NCBI GenBank assembly: GCA_002507565.1 | Contig: MOXJ01000003.1 | Span: 1 to 64,000 of the forward strand | DNA length: 64,000 nucleotides | Source of the DNA: Candidatus Reconcilbacillus cellulovorans | GTDB lineage: Bacteria > Bacillota > Bacilli > Paenibacillales > Reconciliibacillaceae | Reading direction: 5' to 3' | Shown here: positions 1-9,487 of the stretch, in pieces | How the letters are laid out: each line of letters opens with the position of its first letter | How positions within the stretch are numbered: the first letter of the stretch is position 1 | Notes under the pieces: generated by a model | Told to the model about the DNA's origin: nothing | The model's database searches: none | The model's input: only the letters and a program-made list of their open reading frames with translations | Made by a program: the position numbers and the translations under genes

Positions 1-93
1 ACCACGCGTGCCCATCCCGAACACGACCGTTAAGCCCTCCAGCGCCGAGGGTACTGGGACCGCCGGGTCCCGGGAGAGTAGGTCGCTGCCGGG
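1..93 (+). rRNA. rrf: 5S ribosomal RNA, 3' portion (5' end outside window)
   Basis: The first 93 bases carry the conserved 5S core CCCATCCCGAACACG (11-25) followed by TTAAGCCCTCCAGCGCCGA (31-49) and the TGGGACCGC segment, ending in the 3' strand of helix I (GGTCGCTGCCGGGC). About 25 bases of the 5' end lie outside the window. It is presumably the last gene of an rrn operon, since a strong terminator follows at once. The 3' boundary is estimated to within a few bases. Confidence 0.93.
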
Positions 94-115
94 CCGCAAG
101 CCAGCTCAAGGGAAG

Positions 116-162
116 AACCCGGGTCGTCCGGCTTCGGTCGGATGCACCCGGGTTTTTCCTTT
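116..162 (+). terminator. Terminator of the rRNA operon
   Basis: A 9-bp perfect stem, AACCCGGGT (116-124) with ACCCGGGTT (146-154), is followed by TTTTTCCTTTT. It lies about 20 bases after the 5S 3' end, so it closes the rrn transcript and separates it from the heparinase-like gene. Confidence 0.9.
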
Positions 163-176
163 TAGTCAAAAAAATC

Positions 177-204
177 TTGTGTTCAGTCAATTTTCCGGTA
201 TGTT
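177..204 (+). promoter_or_regulatory. Possible promoter of the heparinase-like gene
   Basis: TTGTGT (177-182) and TATGTT (199-204) are 16 bases apart, just after the rrn terminator and about 60 bases before the chosen start codon. Both hexamers deviate from consensus, so the call rests mainly on position: the gene has terminators on both sides and needs its own promoter. Confidence 0.35.
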
Positions 205-262
205 GGGGCCGAAACCGCGGATTAAAATGGCGGCAGCCGGATTTGAAAGGGGCGGGATCGAG

Positions 263-2155
263 ATGGTAAGCGAGCGGTCGGTCCGTTCACCGGTGACGCC
301 GTCGTTCCGCGGGGGCGATCCGCTGCGGCCGTATGAACGGGAAGAATGGGAGGCGTATTGGCGGCGCGTCCGAGAAGACGATGCTTATGCCGCTCTTCGT
401 AAGGAAATTCGGGAAGAAGCGGAACACCACGACGCGGAGTCGGTTCCAGCTTTGACGTGGGAATTATTTCGTCGATGGACGGTCGACGGCGACCGGCAAA
501 CTTACGAAACGGCGTATTTCCGGCGGCGCAAGCGACTGACCGCCCATGCTCTACGATTGCTGGTCTGGCCGGAGGAGGCGCGGTTTCGGGATGCTTTATG
601 CGAAACCATTTGGGCGGTGTGCGACGAATTTTCCTGGTGTTTGCCCGCGCATTTTCCTTGGCCTGCCGAAAGCGAAATCGTCGACGTGGAGGACGATTTT
701 GCGCCGGATGAGGAGGCTTTGAACCGATTTTCGGGGTTGCACATCGATTTGTTTGCGGCGGAGACGGCCTTTGCGCTCGCGGAAATTCGGCGTTTGGCCG
801 GTCGACGTCTTCCGCGGCTTATCCGCGACCGCATTCGGTACGAAGTGTTTCGGCGGGTTCTGATTCCGTTCGCGCACGGCGGTCCGTATGCGTGGGAAAC
901 GGCGCGGCACAATTGGGCCGCCGTTTGCGCTGGATCGGTCGGCGCCGCCGCTCTTTATCTGATGAGGGACGACCGCCGTTTATCGGAGCTTTTGCAGCGG
1001 GTGTTGCGAAGTCTCGAATATTTTCTGGACGGATACGGTGAAGACGGCGTCTGCCGAGAAGGCTACAATTATTGGGTATATGGATTTGGGTTTTATACTT
1101 ATTTTGCTGATTTGTTATTGCGCCATTCCGAAGGGCGGATCGACCTTTTCGCCTCCGAAAAAGTGCGAAAAATCGCCGCGTTTCAGCAATACGCGTTTTT
1201 GAGCGGCACGTACACGGTAAGCTTTTCCGACGCCCTTCCGCAAACGCCGGTTTTTCTCGGGTTGGCCCATTTCCTGCATCGCCGGTTTCCGGATCTCGTC
1301 GTCCCGGAAAGCGGCCTGGGGGCGCCGCTATTTGCGGATCATTGCGGAAGATGGGCTCCCGCATTGCGCAATATCATCTGGTACGATCCCAAACAACAGG
1401 GAATTCGATGGCCGGAGGGGACCGTCTATTTACCCGACGCTCAATGGCTGGTCTGTCGCCGCGCGGCCGAGGATGGCTCCGGCATTTATGCGTTTGCGGC
1501 GAAAGGCGGCCATAACGACGAGCCGCACAATCACAATGACGTCGGTTCGTTCATTTTGCATGCGGACGGACGGTCGTTCATCACGGATCTGGGGTGCGGG
1601 CTTTATTCGGCCGCCTATTTCGGCCGCGAGCGGTATACTTTTCTATGCAACGGGTCGCAGGGCCATTCCGTGCCGATCGTTGGCGGCCTCTTCCAACGTG
1701 CGGGGGCGGACGCGCGGGCGGCCGTCCGTTCGGTGCGGACGGACGGCCTGAACGCACGGCTGGTGCTGGAGGCTGCGGCGGCGTACGACGCGGCGGCCTG
1801 CGGCCTTTGCGAGTGGGTGCGGACGTTCGACTGGCGCGGCGCAGAGACGCCGCCGCGGCTTGTACTGGAAGACGGTTTTATGTTTGACGGGCGTCCTGCG
1901 GACGTCGTCGAACGTTTCATCTGTTCCGTGCTTCCCGAGCCTTGCGGCGACGGACGTGTGGCGCTGCGCGGCCGCACGCGCGATCTGGTCGTTTCCTATG
2001 ACGCCTTACGTTGGGAACCGGTCGTCACTCCTTTGGTTCATATGGATCATTTTGGGAACTCGGATGTTTGTTATGCGCTTGATTTTCGGCAGAGAAGCCG
2101 GTCGGTTACGGACGCGCAGGCGGTGTTTCGGCTGGAGTTCGCGTTTACGGCATAA
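263..2155 (+). CDS. Heparinase II/III-like polysaccharide lyase family protein
   Basis: Protein of 630 residues from ATG 263, preceded by GAAAGGGGCGGG at 8-10 bases. The frame is open further upstream, but only into the 5S gene and its terminator, so a longer start is excluded. The middle of the protein (about residues 405-450) carries the heparinase II/III-like signature: His417, His422, His424 and Asp426 in a GGH-x4-HNHND arrangement, then GSFIL and a later DLG. In this superfamily an N-terminal alpha/alpha toroid and a C-terminal beta sandwich cleave uronic-acid polysaccharides or oligosaccharides by beta-elimination. The helical N-terminal half (to about residue 380) fits the toroid. No signal peptide is seen, so it probably acts in the cytoplasm on imported oligosaccharides. 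Substrate and polysaccharide-lyase family cannot be assigned. It is a lone gene between rrn and ctsR with no transporter or glycosidase partner. Confidence 0.8.
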   Translation: MVSERSVRSPVTPSFRGGDPLRPYEREEWEAYWRRVREDDAYAALRKEIREEAEHHDAESVPALTWELFRRWTVDGDRQTYETAYFRRRKRLTAHALRLLVWPEEARFRDALCETIWAVCDEFSWCLPAHFPWPAESEIVDVEDDFAPDEEALNRFSGLHIDLFAAETAFALAEIRRLAGRRLPRLIRDRIRYEVFRRVLIPFAHGGPYAWETARHNWAAVCAGSVGAAALYLMRDDRRLSELLQRVLRSLEYFLDGYGEDGVCREGYNYWVYGFGFYTYFADLLLRHSEGRIDLFASEKVRKIAAFQQYAFLSGTYTVSFSDALPQTPVFLGLAHFLHRRFPDLVVPESGLGAPLFADHCGRWAPALRNIIWYDPKQQGIRWPEGTVYLPDAQWLVCRRAAEDGSGIYAFAAKGGHNDEPHNHNDVGSFILHADGRSFITDLGCGLYSAAYFGRERYTFLCNGSQGHSVPIVGGLFQRAGADARAAVRSVRTDGLNARLVLEAAAAYDAAACGLCEWVRTFDWRGAETPPRLVLEDGFMFDGRPADVVERFICSVLPEPCGDGRVALRGRTRDLVVSYDALRWEPVVTPLVHMDHFGNSDVCYALDFRQRSRSVTDAQAVFRLEFAFTA

Positions 2156-2163
2156 AAGCGTCG

Positions 2164-2204
2164 AAAGGGGGCAAACTTTATTCAGAGCCCCCTTGCTTTT
2201 TTTC
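2164..2204 (+). terminator. Terminator after the heparinase-like gene
   Basis: AAGGGGGC (2165-2172) pairs with GCCCCCTT (2187-2194), followed by GCTTTTTTTC. It starts nine bases past the TAA stop. Its downstream edge overlaps the -35 element of the ctsR promoter. Confidence 0.88.
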
Positions 2205-2221
2205 AAAAGCTCTTTTATAAT
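2193..2221 (+). promoter_or_regulatory. SigA-type promoter of the ctsR operon
   Basis: TTGCTT (2193-2198), a 17-base spacer and a perfect TATAAT (2216-2221). The expected start of transcription lies inside the CtsR operator, so bound CtsR would block initiation. Confidence 0.8.
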
Positions 2222-2224
2222 AAA

Positions 2225-2241
2225 AGTCAAAGTAAGTCAAA
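2225..2241 (+). promoter_or_regulatory. CtsR operator (tandem heptad repeat)
   Basis: Two direct heptads AGTCAAA (2225-2231 and 2235-2241) are separated by three bases. They match the known CtsR box (RGTCAAA-NAN-RGTCAAA) except for T in the middle of the spacer. A third weaker copy, GGTCAAG (2252-2258), overlaps the ctsR ribosome binding site. The position just after the -10 element implies autorepression of ctsR-mcsA-mcsB-clpC, relieved by heat. Confidence 0.88.
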
Positions 2242-2269
2242 GTCAGTCCCCGGTCAAGGGGTGATCGCG

Positions 2270-2746
2270 ATGAAAAACATATCTGACCTTATTGAACAAC
2301 ATTTAAAGCAGATTTTGCAAAACAGTCCAGACGGCGTTGTGGAAATTCAGCGCAACGAATTGGCGGACAAGTTCCGCTGTGTTCCGTCGCAGATCAATTA
2401 CGTCATTTCGACGCGATTTACGGTGGAACGGGGATACTTGGTCGAAAGCAAGCGTGGTGGAGGCGGATACGTGCGGATCCAGCGGGTGACGTGGCCGGCG
2501 GAGGAACGGCTGGTCGAGCATCTGTTCCGAACGGCCGGGGACAGACTGGATCAGTCGACCGCCGAGGCGTTGATCGATCGTCTCGAGGAAACGAAGCGCG
2601 CTACTCCGCGGGAGGCCTCGCTTCTGCGGGCGGCACTCTGCCGCGACGCCATCGGATTGCCGCTGCCGCTTCGCGACGAGGTGCGCGCCCGTCTGTTCAA
2701 GGCGATGGTCGCCGCATTGTTCGGTGAAAGGAGGAGTTCAACATGA
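2270..2746 (+). CDS. ctsR: CtsR, heat-shock transcriptional repressor
   Basis: Protein of 158 residues. It represses the class III heat-shock (clp) genes by binding tandem heptads such as those at 2225-2241. The N-terminal half is the winged helix-turn-helix. Its wing has Arg62 followed by four glycines (63-66) and Tyr67, the tetraglycine loop that acts as the thermosensor in characterised CtsR proteins. Length is close to the usual ~154. The ATG at 2270 is chosen over an in-frame GTG at 2261 because AAGGGG (2256-2261) is then spaced 8 bases. The stop overlaps the mcsA start (ATGA), indicating translational coupling. McsB and McsA, encoded next, control CtsR inactivation and turnover. Confidence 0.97.
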   Translation: MKNISDLIEQHLKQILQNSPDGVVEIQRNELADKFRCVPSQINYVISTRFTVERGYLVESKRGGGGYVRIQRVTWPAEERLVEHLFRTAGDRLDQSTAEALIDRLEETKRATPREASLLRAALCRDAIGLPLPLRDEVRARLFKAMVAALFGERRSST

Positions 2747-3267
2747 TGTGTCAGGATTGCAACAAACGTCCTGCCACGCTCCATTTTACGAAAATCGTAA
2801 ACGGAGACAAAACGGAATTTCACGTCTGCGAAGCGTGTGCGCGCGAGCGGGGCGAAATGATTCCGGGTACGAACGGTTTTTCCATCCATCACCTTCTGTC
2901 CGGCTTGCTTGATTTCGATCCGCCGGCTGCGGGCAACGGTCATAAATCCGGCCACGGGCCGCGGTGCGAAACATGCGGCATGACGTACGCGCAATTCAGC
3001 AAAAGCGGTCGGTTCGGCTGCAGCGACTGTTACCGGCATTTCGCCGACCGGCTCGACCCGCTTTTTCGGCGCATTCACGGTCATACCGCCCATGTCGGCA
3101 AAGTGCCGAAACGAACCGGAGGCGTGCTCAGGTACAAGCGGGAGCTGGAAAATCTGAAGCGCGAGCTGCAATGGCGCGTCGAGCGGGAAGAATTCGAAGC
3201 GGCAGCCAGACTTCGCGACCAAATCCGTGAGCTTGAGCGCAAGCTGAACGCGTCGTCCGGAAACTGA
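2743..3267 (+). CDS. mcsA: McsA, zinc-binding activator of the McsB arginine kinase
   Basis: Protein of 174 residues with four CxxC pairs (Cys3/6, Cys29/32, Cys75/78, Cys93/96), as expected for a zinc protein. A C-terminal UVR motif (about residues 138-170) is rich in Glu, Arg and Lys and likely forms a coiled coil. In Bacillus McsA stimulates McsB and helps regulate CtsR. Two tandem ATG codons begin the gene; AAAGGAGG (2728-2735) sits 7 bases before the first. It overlaps ctsR by four bases and is followed by mcsB after 22 bases. Confidence 0.95.
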   Translation: MMCQDCNKRPATLHFTKIVNGDKTEFHVCEACARERGEMIPGTNGFSIHHLLSGLLDFDPPAAGNGHKSGHGPRCETCGMTYAQFSKSGRFGCSDCYRHFADRLDPLFRRIHGHTAHVGKVPKRTGGVLRYKRELENLKRELQWRVEREEFEAAARLRDQIRELERKLNASSGN

Positions 3268-3289
3268 CCGGGAGAAAGGAGGGACGTCG

Positions 3290-4354
3290 ATGAACAGGCG
3301 GTTTTTCGAAGAAGCGTTGAGCGACTGGATGAAAGGCGGCGGCCCGGATTCCGACATCGTCATCTCGAGCCGCGTCCGGATCGCGCGCAATTTGCGCACG
3401 CATCCGTTTCCGACGTTGGCGACCAACCAGCAGTCGCGGGAAGTTCGCGACCAAGTGCGTGCGGCCGCGGAATCCGAAGGCTTCGAGCAGTTCGGCAAAT
3501 TCCATTTTCTGGAACTCGATCGACTGACCGAGTTGCAGAAGCGGGTGTTGGTGGAAAAACATCTGATTAGCCCCGACCTGGCTAATGAGTCGCGCAACGG
3601 GGCGGTGCTTTTGAGCGAGAACGAGTCGGTCAGTATTATGATCAACGAGGAAGATCATCTGCGTATCCAGGTGCTCCGTCCGGGTTTTCAGCTGCGGGAA
3701 ACATGGGACGAGGCGAACCGGATCGACGACTGGTTTGAGTCGCGGCTGGAATACGCGTATGATGAAAGAAAAGGGTATTTGACCAGCTGCCCCACGAATG
3801 TCGGCACCGGCATTCGCGTGTCGGTCATGATGCATTTGCCGGCGTTGGCGATGACGCAACAGATCAATCGAATGCTGTCGGCCATCACGAAAGTCGGCCT
3901 GGCGGTTCGCGGGTTGTACGGAGAGGGCAGCGAGTCGACCGGAAATCTGTTTCAGATTTCCAATCAAATTACGCTAGGGCTGACCGAGGAAGACATCATC
4001 GACAACCTGCATCGCGTGGCGCGCCAGATCATGGAGCACGAGCGCACCGCGCGCGCCTCGCTCATGCAGGACTCGCGTTACAAGACGATCGACCGCATTT
4101 ACCGGTCGTACGGCATCCTCGCTCACGCCGCCATCATGGATTCCAAAGAAGCGATGAAGCGGTTGTCCGACGTGCGGCTTGGCGTCCACCTGGGCATTAT
4201 AAAATCGGTCAGCCCGCAAACGCTGAACGAGCTGATGGTCATGACGCAACCCGGTTTTTTGCAACAGCTGGCCGGCGAAGCGCTGTCGCCGGAAGAACGC
4301 GACGTCCGTCGCGCGCAGCTGATCCGCGCGAAACTCGGCGCAAAGCAGCCTTGA
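3290..4354 (+). CDS. mcsB: McsB, protein-arginine kinase
   Basis: Protein of 354 residues, the usual length. It belongs to the ATP:guanido phosphotransferase superfamily and phosphorylates arginines on proteins, marking them for ClpC-ClpP degradation and inactivating CtsR. Visible family features are SSRVRIARN near residue 26 (phosphate-binding arginines), the CPTN motif with Cys167 at the active site and a GTGIR segment after it. The N-terminal guanidino-specificity region of creatine kinases is reduced, as in other McsB proteins. The ribosome binding site is AAAGGAGGG, about 8 bases before ATG. The clpC start follows after 26 bases, so all four genes form one operon. Confidence 0.96.
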   Translation: MNRRFFEEALSDWMKGGGPDSDIVISSRVRIARNLRTHPFPTLATNQQSREVRDQVRAAAESEGFEQFGKFHFLELDRLTELQKRVLVEKHLISPDLANESRNGAVLLSENESVSIMINEEDHLRIQVLRPGFQLRETWDEANRIDDWFESRLEYAYDERKGYLTSCPTNVGTGIRVSVMMHLPALAMTQQINRMLSAITKVGLAVRGLYGEGSESTGNLFQISNQITLGLTEEDIIDNLHRVARQIMEHERTARASLMQDSRYKTIDRIYRSYGILAHAAIMDSKEAMKRLSDVRLGVHLGIIKSVSPQTLNELMVMTQPGFLQQLAGEALSPEERDVRRAQLIRAKLGAKQP

Positions 4355-4380
4355 ACCGTAAGATTCGGGGGTGAACCGCG

Positions 4381-6825
4381 ATGATGTTCGGCAGATTTAC
4401 CGAACGCGCGCAAAAAGTGCTGGCTCTCGCCCAAGAAGAGGCAGTGCGGCTCGGCCACAACAACATCGGCACGGAACACATTTTGCTCGGGCTGATCCGG
4501 GAAGGCGACGGCATCGCCGCCAAGGCGCTCGTGGCGCTCGGGCTCAATCTCGAAAAGATTCAGGACGAAATTGAAGCGTTAATCGGCCGCGGCAACGAGC
4601 ATCCGACGAACATCGCCTACACGCCGCGGGCGAAGAAGGTGATCGAACTGTCGATGGACGAAGCGCGCAAGCTCGGCCATCCGTACGTCGGCACCGAACA
4701 CATTTTGCTCGGACTGATCCGCGAAGGAGAAGGCGTGGCGGCGCGCGTGCTTAACAACCTCGGCGTCAGCCTGAACAAGGCGCGCCAACAGGTACTCCAG
4801 CTGCTCGGCTCGACCGAGGCGGTGACGAGCACGCACGGTACGCCGGCCAACGTCAGCACGCCGACGCTGGACAGCCTGGCGCGAGATCTGACGCAGGCGG
4901 CGCGTGACGGCAACCTCGATCCGGTGATCGGTCGGACGAAAGAGATCGAGCGCGTCATCCAGGTGCTCAGCCGCCGGACGAAAAACAACCCGGTGCTCAT
5001 CGGCGAGCCCGGCGTCGGGAAAACCGCGATCGTCGAAGGGCTTGCGCAAAAAATCGTCAATAACGAAATCCCTGAAACGCTGCGCGATAAGCGCGTCATG
5101 ACGCTGGACATGGGTTCGGTCGTCGCCGGGACGAAGTACCGCGGCGAGTTCGAGGACCGGCTGAAAAAAATCATGGACGAAATCCGCGCGGCGGGCAACA
5201 TCATTCTGTTCATCGACGAGCTGCACACGCTGATCGGGGCTGGCGGGGCGGAAGGGGCGATCGATGCATCCAATATCCTCAAGCCCGCGCTTGCCCGCGG
5301 CGAACTGCAGTGCATCGGGGCGACGACGCTCGACGAATACCGCAAGTACATTGAGAAAGACGCCGCTTTAGAACGCCGGTTCCAGCCGATTATGGTCGAC
5401 CAGCCGACGCCCGAAGAAACGATTCTCATCTTGCGCGGTCTGCGCGACCGGTACGAGGCGCACCACCGCGTCAAGATCACCGATGAGGCGATCGACACTG
5501 CGGTACGGCTGTCGGACCGCTACATCACCGACCGGTTTTTGCCTGACAAGGCGATCGACTTGATCGATGAGGCGTGTTCCAAAGTGCGGCTTCGCTCGTA
5601 CATGGTTCCTCCGAATTTGAAGGAACTCGAACAAAAACTAGAGAACATCCGGAAAGAAAAAGACTCGGCAGTTCAAAGCCAGGAATTCGAAAAAGCGGCC
5701 GCGCTGCGCGACACCGAGCAGAAGCTGCGGGAGGAACTGGAGCGCACGAAGAACGAATGGAAAGAAAAACAGGGTCGCACCGATTATGAGGTGACTCCGG
5801 ACGACATCGCGCAGATCGTCGCGAGCTGGACGGGCATTCCGGTCGTTAAACTGAAGGAAGAAGAAACCGAGCGGCTGCTCAAAATGGAGGAAATTTTGCA
5901 CAAGCGCGTCATCGGCCAGGACGAGGCGGTTCAGGCGGTCAGCCGCGCGATTCGTCGCGCCCGCGCCGGCCTGAAAGACCCGAAGCGGCCGATGGGATCG
6001 TTCATCTTCCTCGGTCCGACCGGCGTCGGCAAAACGGAACTGGCCCGCGCGCTCGCCGAGGCGTTGTTCGGTGACGAGAACGCCGTCATTCGCATCGATA
6101 TGTCGGAATACATGGAAAAACATTCGACCTCCCGGCTTGTCGGTGCGCCGCCTGGCTACGTCGGTTACGAGGAAGGCGGTCAGCTGACCGAGAAGGTGCG
6201 CCGCAAGCCGTACTCGGTCGTGCTGCTCGATGAAATCGAGAAGGCGCATCCCGAAGTGTTCAACATTTTGCTCCAAGTGCTGGAAGACGGTCGATTGACC
6301 GATTCGAAAGGGCGGACGGTCGATTTCCGCAACACGCTGATCATCATGACCTCGAACGTCGGAGCGGAGACGATCAAAAAATCGTCGCAACTCGGATTTA
6401 CGGCTCCGGCCGACGCAATGCACGACTATAACCAGATGAAGGAAAAAGTCATGGCGGAGCTGAAAAAGGCGTTCCGTCCGGAGTTTCTGAACCGGATCGA
6501 CGAGATTATCGTCTTCCATTCGCTCAACGAAGAGCATATCGCCCGCATCGTCTCGCTCATGGCCGACGAGCTGGCAAAACGGCTGAAGGAGCAGGAAATC
6601 GAGTTCAAGCTGAGCGACCGCGCCAAGGCGTTTCTAGCCAAGATCGGCTACGATCCGCAATACGGCGCCCGTCCGCTTCGCCGGGCGATTCAGAAACACA
6701 TCGAGGACCGGTTGTCCGAAGAGTTGCTCAAGGGCACGATCGCCAAAGGCGATTCGGTGCTGATCGACGAGCGCGACGGCGAACTCGTCGTCGTCAAGAA
6801 CGAACCGGTCGCGCAGCAGACTTGA
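4381..6825 (+). CDS. clpC: ClpC, AAA+ unfoldase of the Clp protease
   Basis: Protein of 814 residues, the standard ClpC size. It unfolds substrates delivered by adaptors and feeds them to ClpP. Domains in order: double Clp-N repeat (about 1-145), AAA-1 with Walker A GEPGVGKT at 208-215, a middle domain with a UVR motif (about 420-455), AAA-2 with Walker A GPTGVGKT at 545-552, and the C-terminal D2-small domain. FIDELHT and LLDEIEKAH are the two Walker B segments. ClpP is not encoded in this window. Last gene of the CtsR operon; a GC-rich hairpin follows. Confidence 0.98.
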   Translation: MMFGRFTERAQKVLALAQEEAVRLGHNNIGTEHILLGLIREGDGIAAKALVALGLNLEKIQDEIEALIGRGNEHPTNIAYTPRAKKVIELSMDEARKLGHPYVGTEHILLGLIREGEGVAARVLNNLGVSLNKARQQVLQLLGSTEAVTSTHGTPANVSTPTLDSLARDLTQAARDGNLDPVIGRTKEIERVIQVLSRRTKNNPVLIGEPGVGKTAIVEGLAQKIVNNEIPETLRDKRVMTLDMGSVVAGTKYRGEFEDRLKKIMDEIRAAGNIILFIDELHTLIGAGGAEGAIDASNILKPALARGELQCIGATTLDEYRKYIEKDAALERRFQPIMVDQPTPEETILILRGLRDRYEAHHRVKITDEAIDTAVRLSDRYITDRFLPDKAIDLIDEACSKVRLRSYMVPPNLKELEQKLENIRKEKDSAVQSQEFEKAAALRDTEQKLREELERTKNEWKEKQGRTDYEVTPDDIAQIVASWTGIPVVKLKEEETERLLKMEEILHKRVIGQDEAVQAVSRAIRRARAGLKDPKRPMGSFIFLGPTGVGKTELARALAEALFGDENAVIRIDMSEYMEKHSTSRLVGAPPGYVGYEEGGQLTEKVRRKPYSVVLLDEIEKAHPEVFNILLQVLEDGRLTDSKGRTVDFRNTLIIMTSNVGAETIKKSSQLGFTAPADAMHDYNQMKEKVMAELKKAFRPEFLNRIDEIIVFHSLNEEHIARIVSLMADELAKRLKEQEIEFKLSDRAKAFLAKIGYDPQYGARPLRRAIQKHIEDRLSEELLKGTIAKGDSVLIDERDGELVVVKNEPVAQQT

Positions 6826-6833
6826 CGCATAAT

Positions 6834-6890
6834 CGGCGGTCCGCTTTCAGCGGCGGTGTTCGCGCGAAGAGGCGGACCGCCGCTTTTCAT
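6834..6890 (+). terminator. Terminator after clpC
   Basis: CGGCGGTCCGC (6834-6844) pairs perfectly with GCGGACCGCCG (6872-6882), followed by a modest T-rich tail (CTTTTCATTC). It separates the CtsR operon from radA. The T run is broken, so termination may be partial. Confidence 0.65.
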
Positions 6891-6946
6891 TCGCTTTTCG
6901 GCATGATAAACTTTTGATGAGCTTGTGGAAACGGGTGCAGACGGCG

Positions 6947-8320
6947 ATGGCGAAGCCGAAAATCAAGTTCGTTTGCCGGGAATGCGGTTACGAAACCGCG
7001 AAATGGCTGGGACGGTGTCCGGGCTGCGGCGTGTGGGGTTCGATGGAGGAAGTGCCGGTATGGGATGAACGGGTAAGAGCATCGTCGCGGGCACCGCTTT
7101 CAAGCGGAGAAGTCGCACCGCCGCTTCCGATCACCCGGATCGAAAGCGCCGCGGAACGACGAATGCCGACCGGGATCGCGGAGCTCGACCGCGTCCTCGG
7201 AGGCGGCATTGTGCCGGGATCGCTCGTACTCGTCGGCGGCGACCCAGGTATCGGTAAGTCGACCTTGTTGATGCAAATGTGCCATCGGATCGCAGAATAC
7301 GGTTCGAACGTGCTGTATGTTTCCGGTGAGGAATCCGCGAGACAAACAAAGCTCAGGGCCGACCGGCTCGGCGCATTGTCGGAGCGGCTGTTCGTGCTGT
7401 GCGAGACGGATTTGGAGCGGATTGAGGCCGCTGTTGGTTCGCTTCGCCCGGACGTGCTCGTCGTCGATTCCGTCCAGACCGTCTATCACCCGGCCGTGCC
7501 GTCGGCGCCGGGGAGCGTCGCGCAGGTCCGCGAGTGCACCGGTTATCTGATGCGGCTGGCCAAACAGCAGGGGCCGGCCACCGTACTGGTCGGCCATGTC
7601 ACCAAGGAAGGTGCCATCGCGGGTCCGCGGCTTCTCGAGCATATGGTCGACTGCGTGCTCTATTTCGAGGGAGAGCGCCATCACGCGTACCGCGTATTGC
7701 GTTCCGTCAAAAACCGCTTCGGCTCCACGCACGAAATCGGCGTGTTTGAAATGGGCGACGCCGGTCTGAAGGAAGTTCCCAATCCGTCGGAACGATTTCT
7801 GGACGAGCGACCGGCGAAAGCGTCGGGATCGATCGTTGTGGCCAGTATGGAGGGTTCGCGTCCCATTCTCGTAGAGTTGCAGGCGCTCGTCGCGCCGACC
7901 ACGTTTCCAGCGCCTCGGCGCACGGCGACGGGGATCGACCACAACCGGCTTTCGCTGATCATCGCCGTTCTGGAAAAAAGAGTCGGACTCGTCCTGCAAA
8001 ATCAAGACGTTTACGTCAACGTTGCCGGCGGCGTTCGGGTCGATGAGCCGGCGGTCGATTTGGGCATTGCCGTCAGCGCGGTGTCCAGTTTCCGCGACCG
8101 GCCGACCTCGCCGAACGACGTTGTATTCGGGGAAATCGGCCTGACCGGCGAAGTCCGGTCCGTTTCGCGCGTCGACCAGCGCGTCCGTGAGGCGGCAAAG
8201 CTCGGCTTCCGGCGCGTCATCTTGCCCCGCCGCTCGTTGAAAGGCTGGACGCCCCCGCCGGGAATCGAAGTTGTCGGCGTCGACGACGTCGTCGAAGCGC
8301 TGGCAGTCGCCATCGGATAA
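6947..8320 (+). CDS. radA: RadA/Sms, DNA repair branch-migration ATPase
   Basis: Protein of 457 residues from ATG 6947. It acts in homologous recombination and processing of branched DNA. The N-terminus has a four-cysteine zinc finger (Cys10/13, Cys24/27). Walker [10 protein letters not shown] follows at 97-105, then the family-specific KNRFG motif ([11 protein letters not shown]), and a C-terminal Lon-protease-like domain that lacks protease function in known RadA. In-frame TTG 6914 and ATG 6917 exist upstream, but 6947 gives the family-typical MAKxKxKFVC start. Its ribosome binding site is weak (GGAAACGGG), so the start is likely, not certain. disA follows after 15 bases. Confidence 0.95.
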   Translation: MAKPKIKFVCRECGYETAKWLGRCPGCGVWGSMEEVPVWDERVRASSRAPLSSGEVAPPLPITRIESAAERRMPTGIAELDRVLGGGIVPGSLVLVGGDPGIGKSTLLMQMCHRIAEYGSNVLYVSGEESARQTKLRADRLGALSERLFVLCETDLERIEAAVGSLRPDVLVVDSVQTVYHPAVPSAPGSVAQVRECTGYLMRLAKQQGPATVLVGHVTKEGAIAGPRLLEHMVDCVLYFEGERHHAYRVLRSVKNRFGSTHEIGVFEMGDAGLKEVPNPSERFLDERPAKASGSIVVASMEGSRPILVELQALVAPTTFPAPRRTATGIDHNRLSLIIAVLEKRVGLVLQNQDVYVNVAGGVRVDEPAVDLGIAVSAVSSFRDRPTSPNDVVFGEIGLTGEVRSVSRVDQRVREAAKLGFRRVILPRRSLKGWTPPPGIEVVGVDDVVEALAVAIG

Positions 8321-8335
8321 GGAGGGGGGAAACGG

Positions 8336-9421
8336 ATGATTCGCGAAGAGAAAGACGCGCAACAGCAGGCCGTTCATCATGTGCTGCAGCTCGTCGCGCC
8401 GGGCACGGCTTTCCGTGAAGGGCTGGAACACGTGCTGCGGGCGAAGACCGGAGCGCTGATCGTCGTCGGCTACAGCCCAGAAGTGATGGAAATCGTCGAC
8501 GGCGGATTTTCGATCAATTGTGATTTTTCCGCAAGTCATTTGTACGAGTTGGCGAAAATGGACGGGGCGATCATTTTAAGCGAAGATCTGAAAAAGATTT
8601 TATACGCCAACACCCAGCTCAACCCCGATCCGTCGATTCCGTCCGTCGAAACGGGCATTCGCCATCGCACCGCCGAGCGCGTCGCCAAGCAGACCGGCAA
8701 GCTGGTCGTTTCGATTTCGCAGCGGCGGAACGTGATCACCCTGTATCAGGGCAACTGGCGATATACGCTCAAAGACATCGGCGTGATCCTGGCCAAAGCG
8801 AATCAGGCTTTGCAAACCCTTGAGAAGTACAAATCGGTCTCCGACCAGGCGTTCACCAATCTGAGCGCCTCGGAATTCGAGGAGTCGGTGACGCTGCATG
8901 ATGTGGCGAACGTGTTGCACCGCGTGGAAATGGTGCGGCGCATCCAGACGGAAATTCGCCGCTACGTCGTCGAGCTCGGCAGCGAGGGACGTCTGATCCA
9001 GATGCAGCTGGAAGAACTCGTGTCGGGCATCGGTCACGAAGGTTACTTGCTCGTCAAGGACTATTGTCGCGAGCCGTCCGAGGACAAAATCCGGGAGGCG
9101 CTGACGGCGCTGCGCAAAATGTCGCCGGAGGAACTGCTCGATCCGCAGCAGGTCGTGCGCGTTCTCGGGTATCTCAACGTCGGCAGCGCCATGGAAGAAC
9201 CCGTGTCGCCGCGTGGCTACCGCATTTTACACAAAATCCCTCGTCTTCCCTCGGGAATCATTCAGAATCTTGTCGACCGGTTCGGCGATTTGTCGACGAT
9301 CTTGAACGCCTCGATCGAGGAACTAGACGAAGTGGACGGCATCGGCGAGGTACGTGCGCGAGCGATTCAGGACGGGTTGCGGCGTCTTCGGGAGCAAGTC
9401 TTCATTGACAGACATATCTAA
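8336..9421 (+). CDS. disA: DisA, diadenylate cyclase and DNA integrity scanner
   Basis: Protein of 361 residues, typical for DisA. The N-terminal DAC domain makes c-di-AMP from two ATP and carries both signature motifs: DGA at 76-78 and RHRT at 109-112. A helical spine and a C-terminal helix-hairpin-helix DNA-binding domain follow ([16 protein letters not shown] near the end). In Bacillus it scans for branched DNA and links damage to sporulation entry through c-di-AMP. The radA-disA pairing is conserved, and RadA is reported to modulate DisA. Ribosome binding site GGAGGGGG is well placed. Confidence 0.97.
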   Translation: MIREEKDAQQQAVHHVLQLVAPGTAFREGLEHVLRAKTGALIVVGYSPEVMEIVDGGFSINCDFSASHLYELAKMDGAIILSEDLKKILYANTQLNPDPSIPSVETGIRHRTAERVAKQTGKLVVSISQRRNVITLYQGNWRYTLKDIGVILAKANQALQTLEKYKSVSDQAFTNLSASEFEESVTLHDVANVLHRVEMVRRIQTEIRRYVVELGSEGRLIQMQLEELVSGIGHEGYLLVKDYCREPSEDKIREALTALRKMSPEELLDPQQVVRVLGYLNVGSAMEEPVSPRGYRILHKIPRLPSGIIQNLVDRFGDLSTILNASIEELDEVDGIGEVRARAIQDGLRRLREQVFIDRHI

Positions 9422-9433
9422 ACTCGATAAAAT
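9405..9433 (+). promoter_or_regulatory. Strong SigA-type promoter upstream of pssA
   Basis: Perfect TTGACA (9405-9410), 17-base spacer, TAAAAT (9428-9433). The -35 lies within the last codons of disA. It would make pssA transcription independent of radA-disA. Confidence 0.8.
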
Positions 9434-9487
9434 CAATGTGTATCGCGTCGGCCCGTCAGCACGTTCGGCGGTGTGGGGTGGCGAACG

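Noticed and set aside
8-262. In-frame upstream extension of the heparinase-like gene
   Set aside because: It would run through the 5S rRNA gene and the rrn terminator and has no conserved residues; ATG 263 has a proper ribosome binding site.
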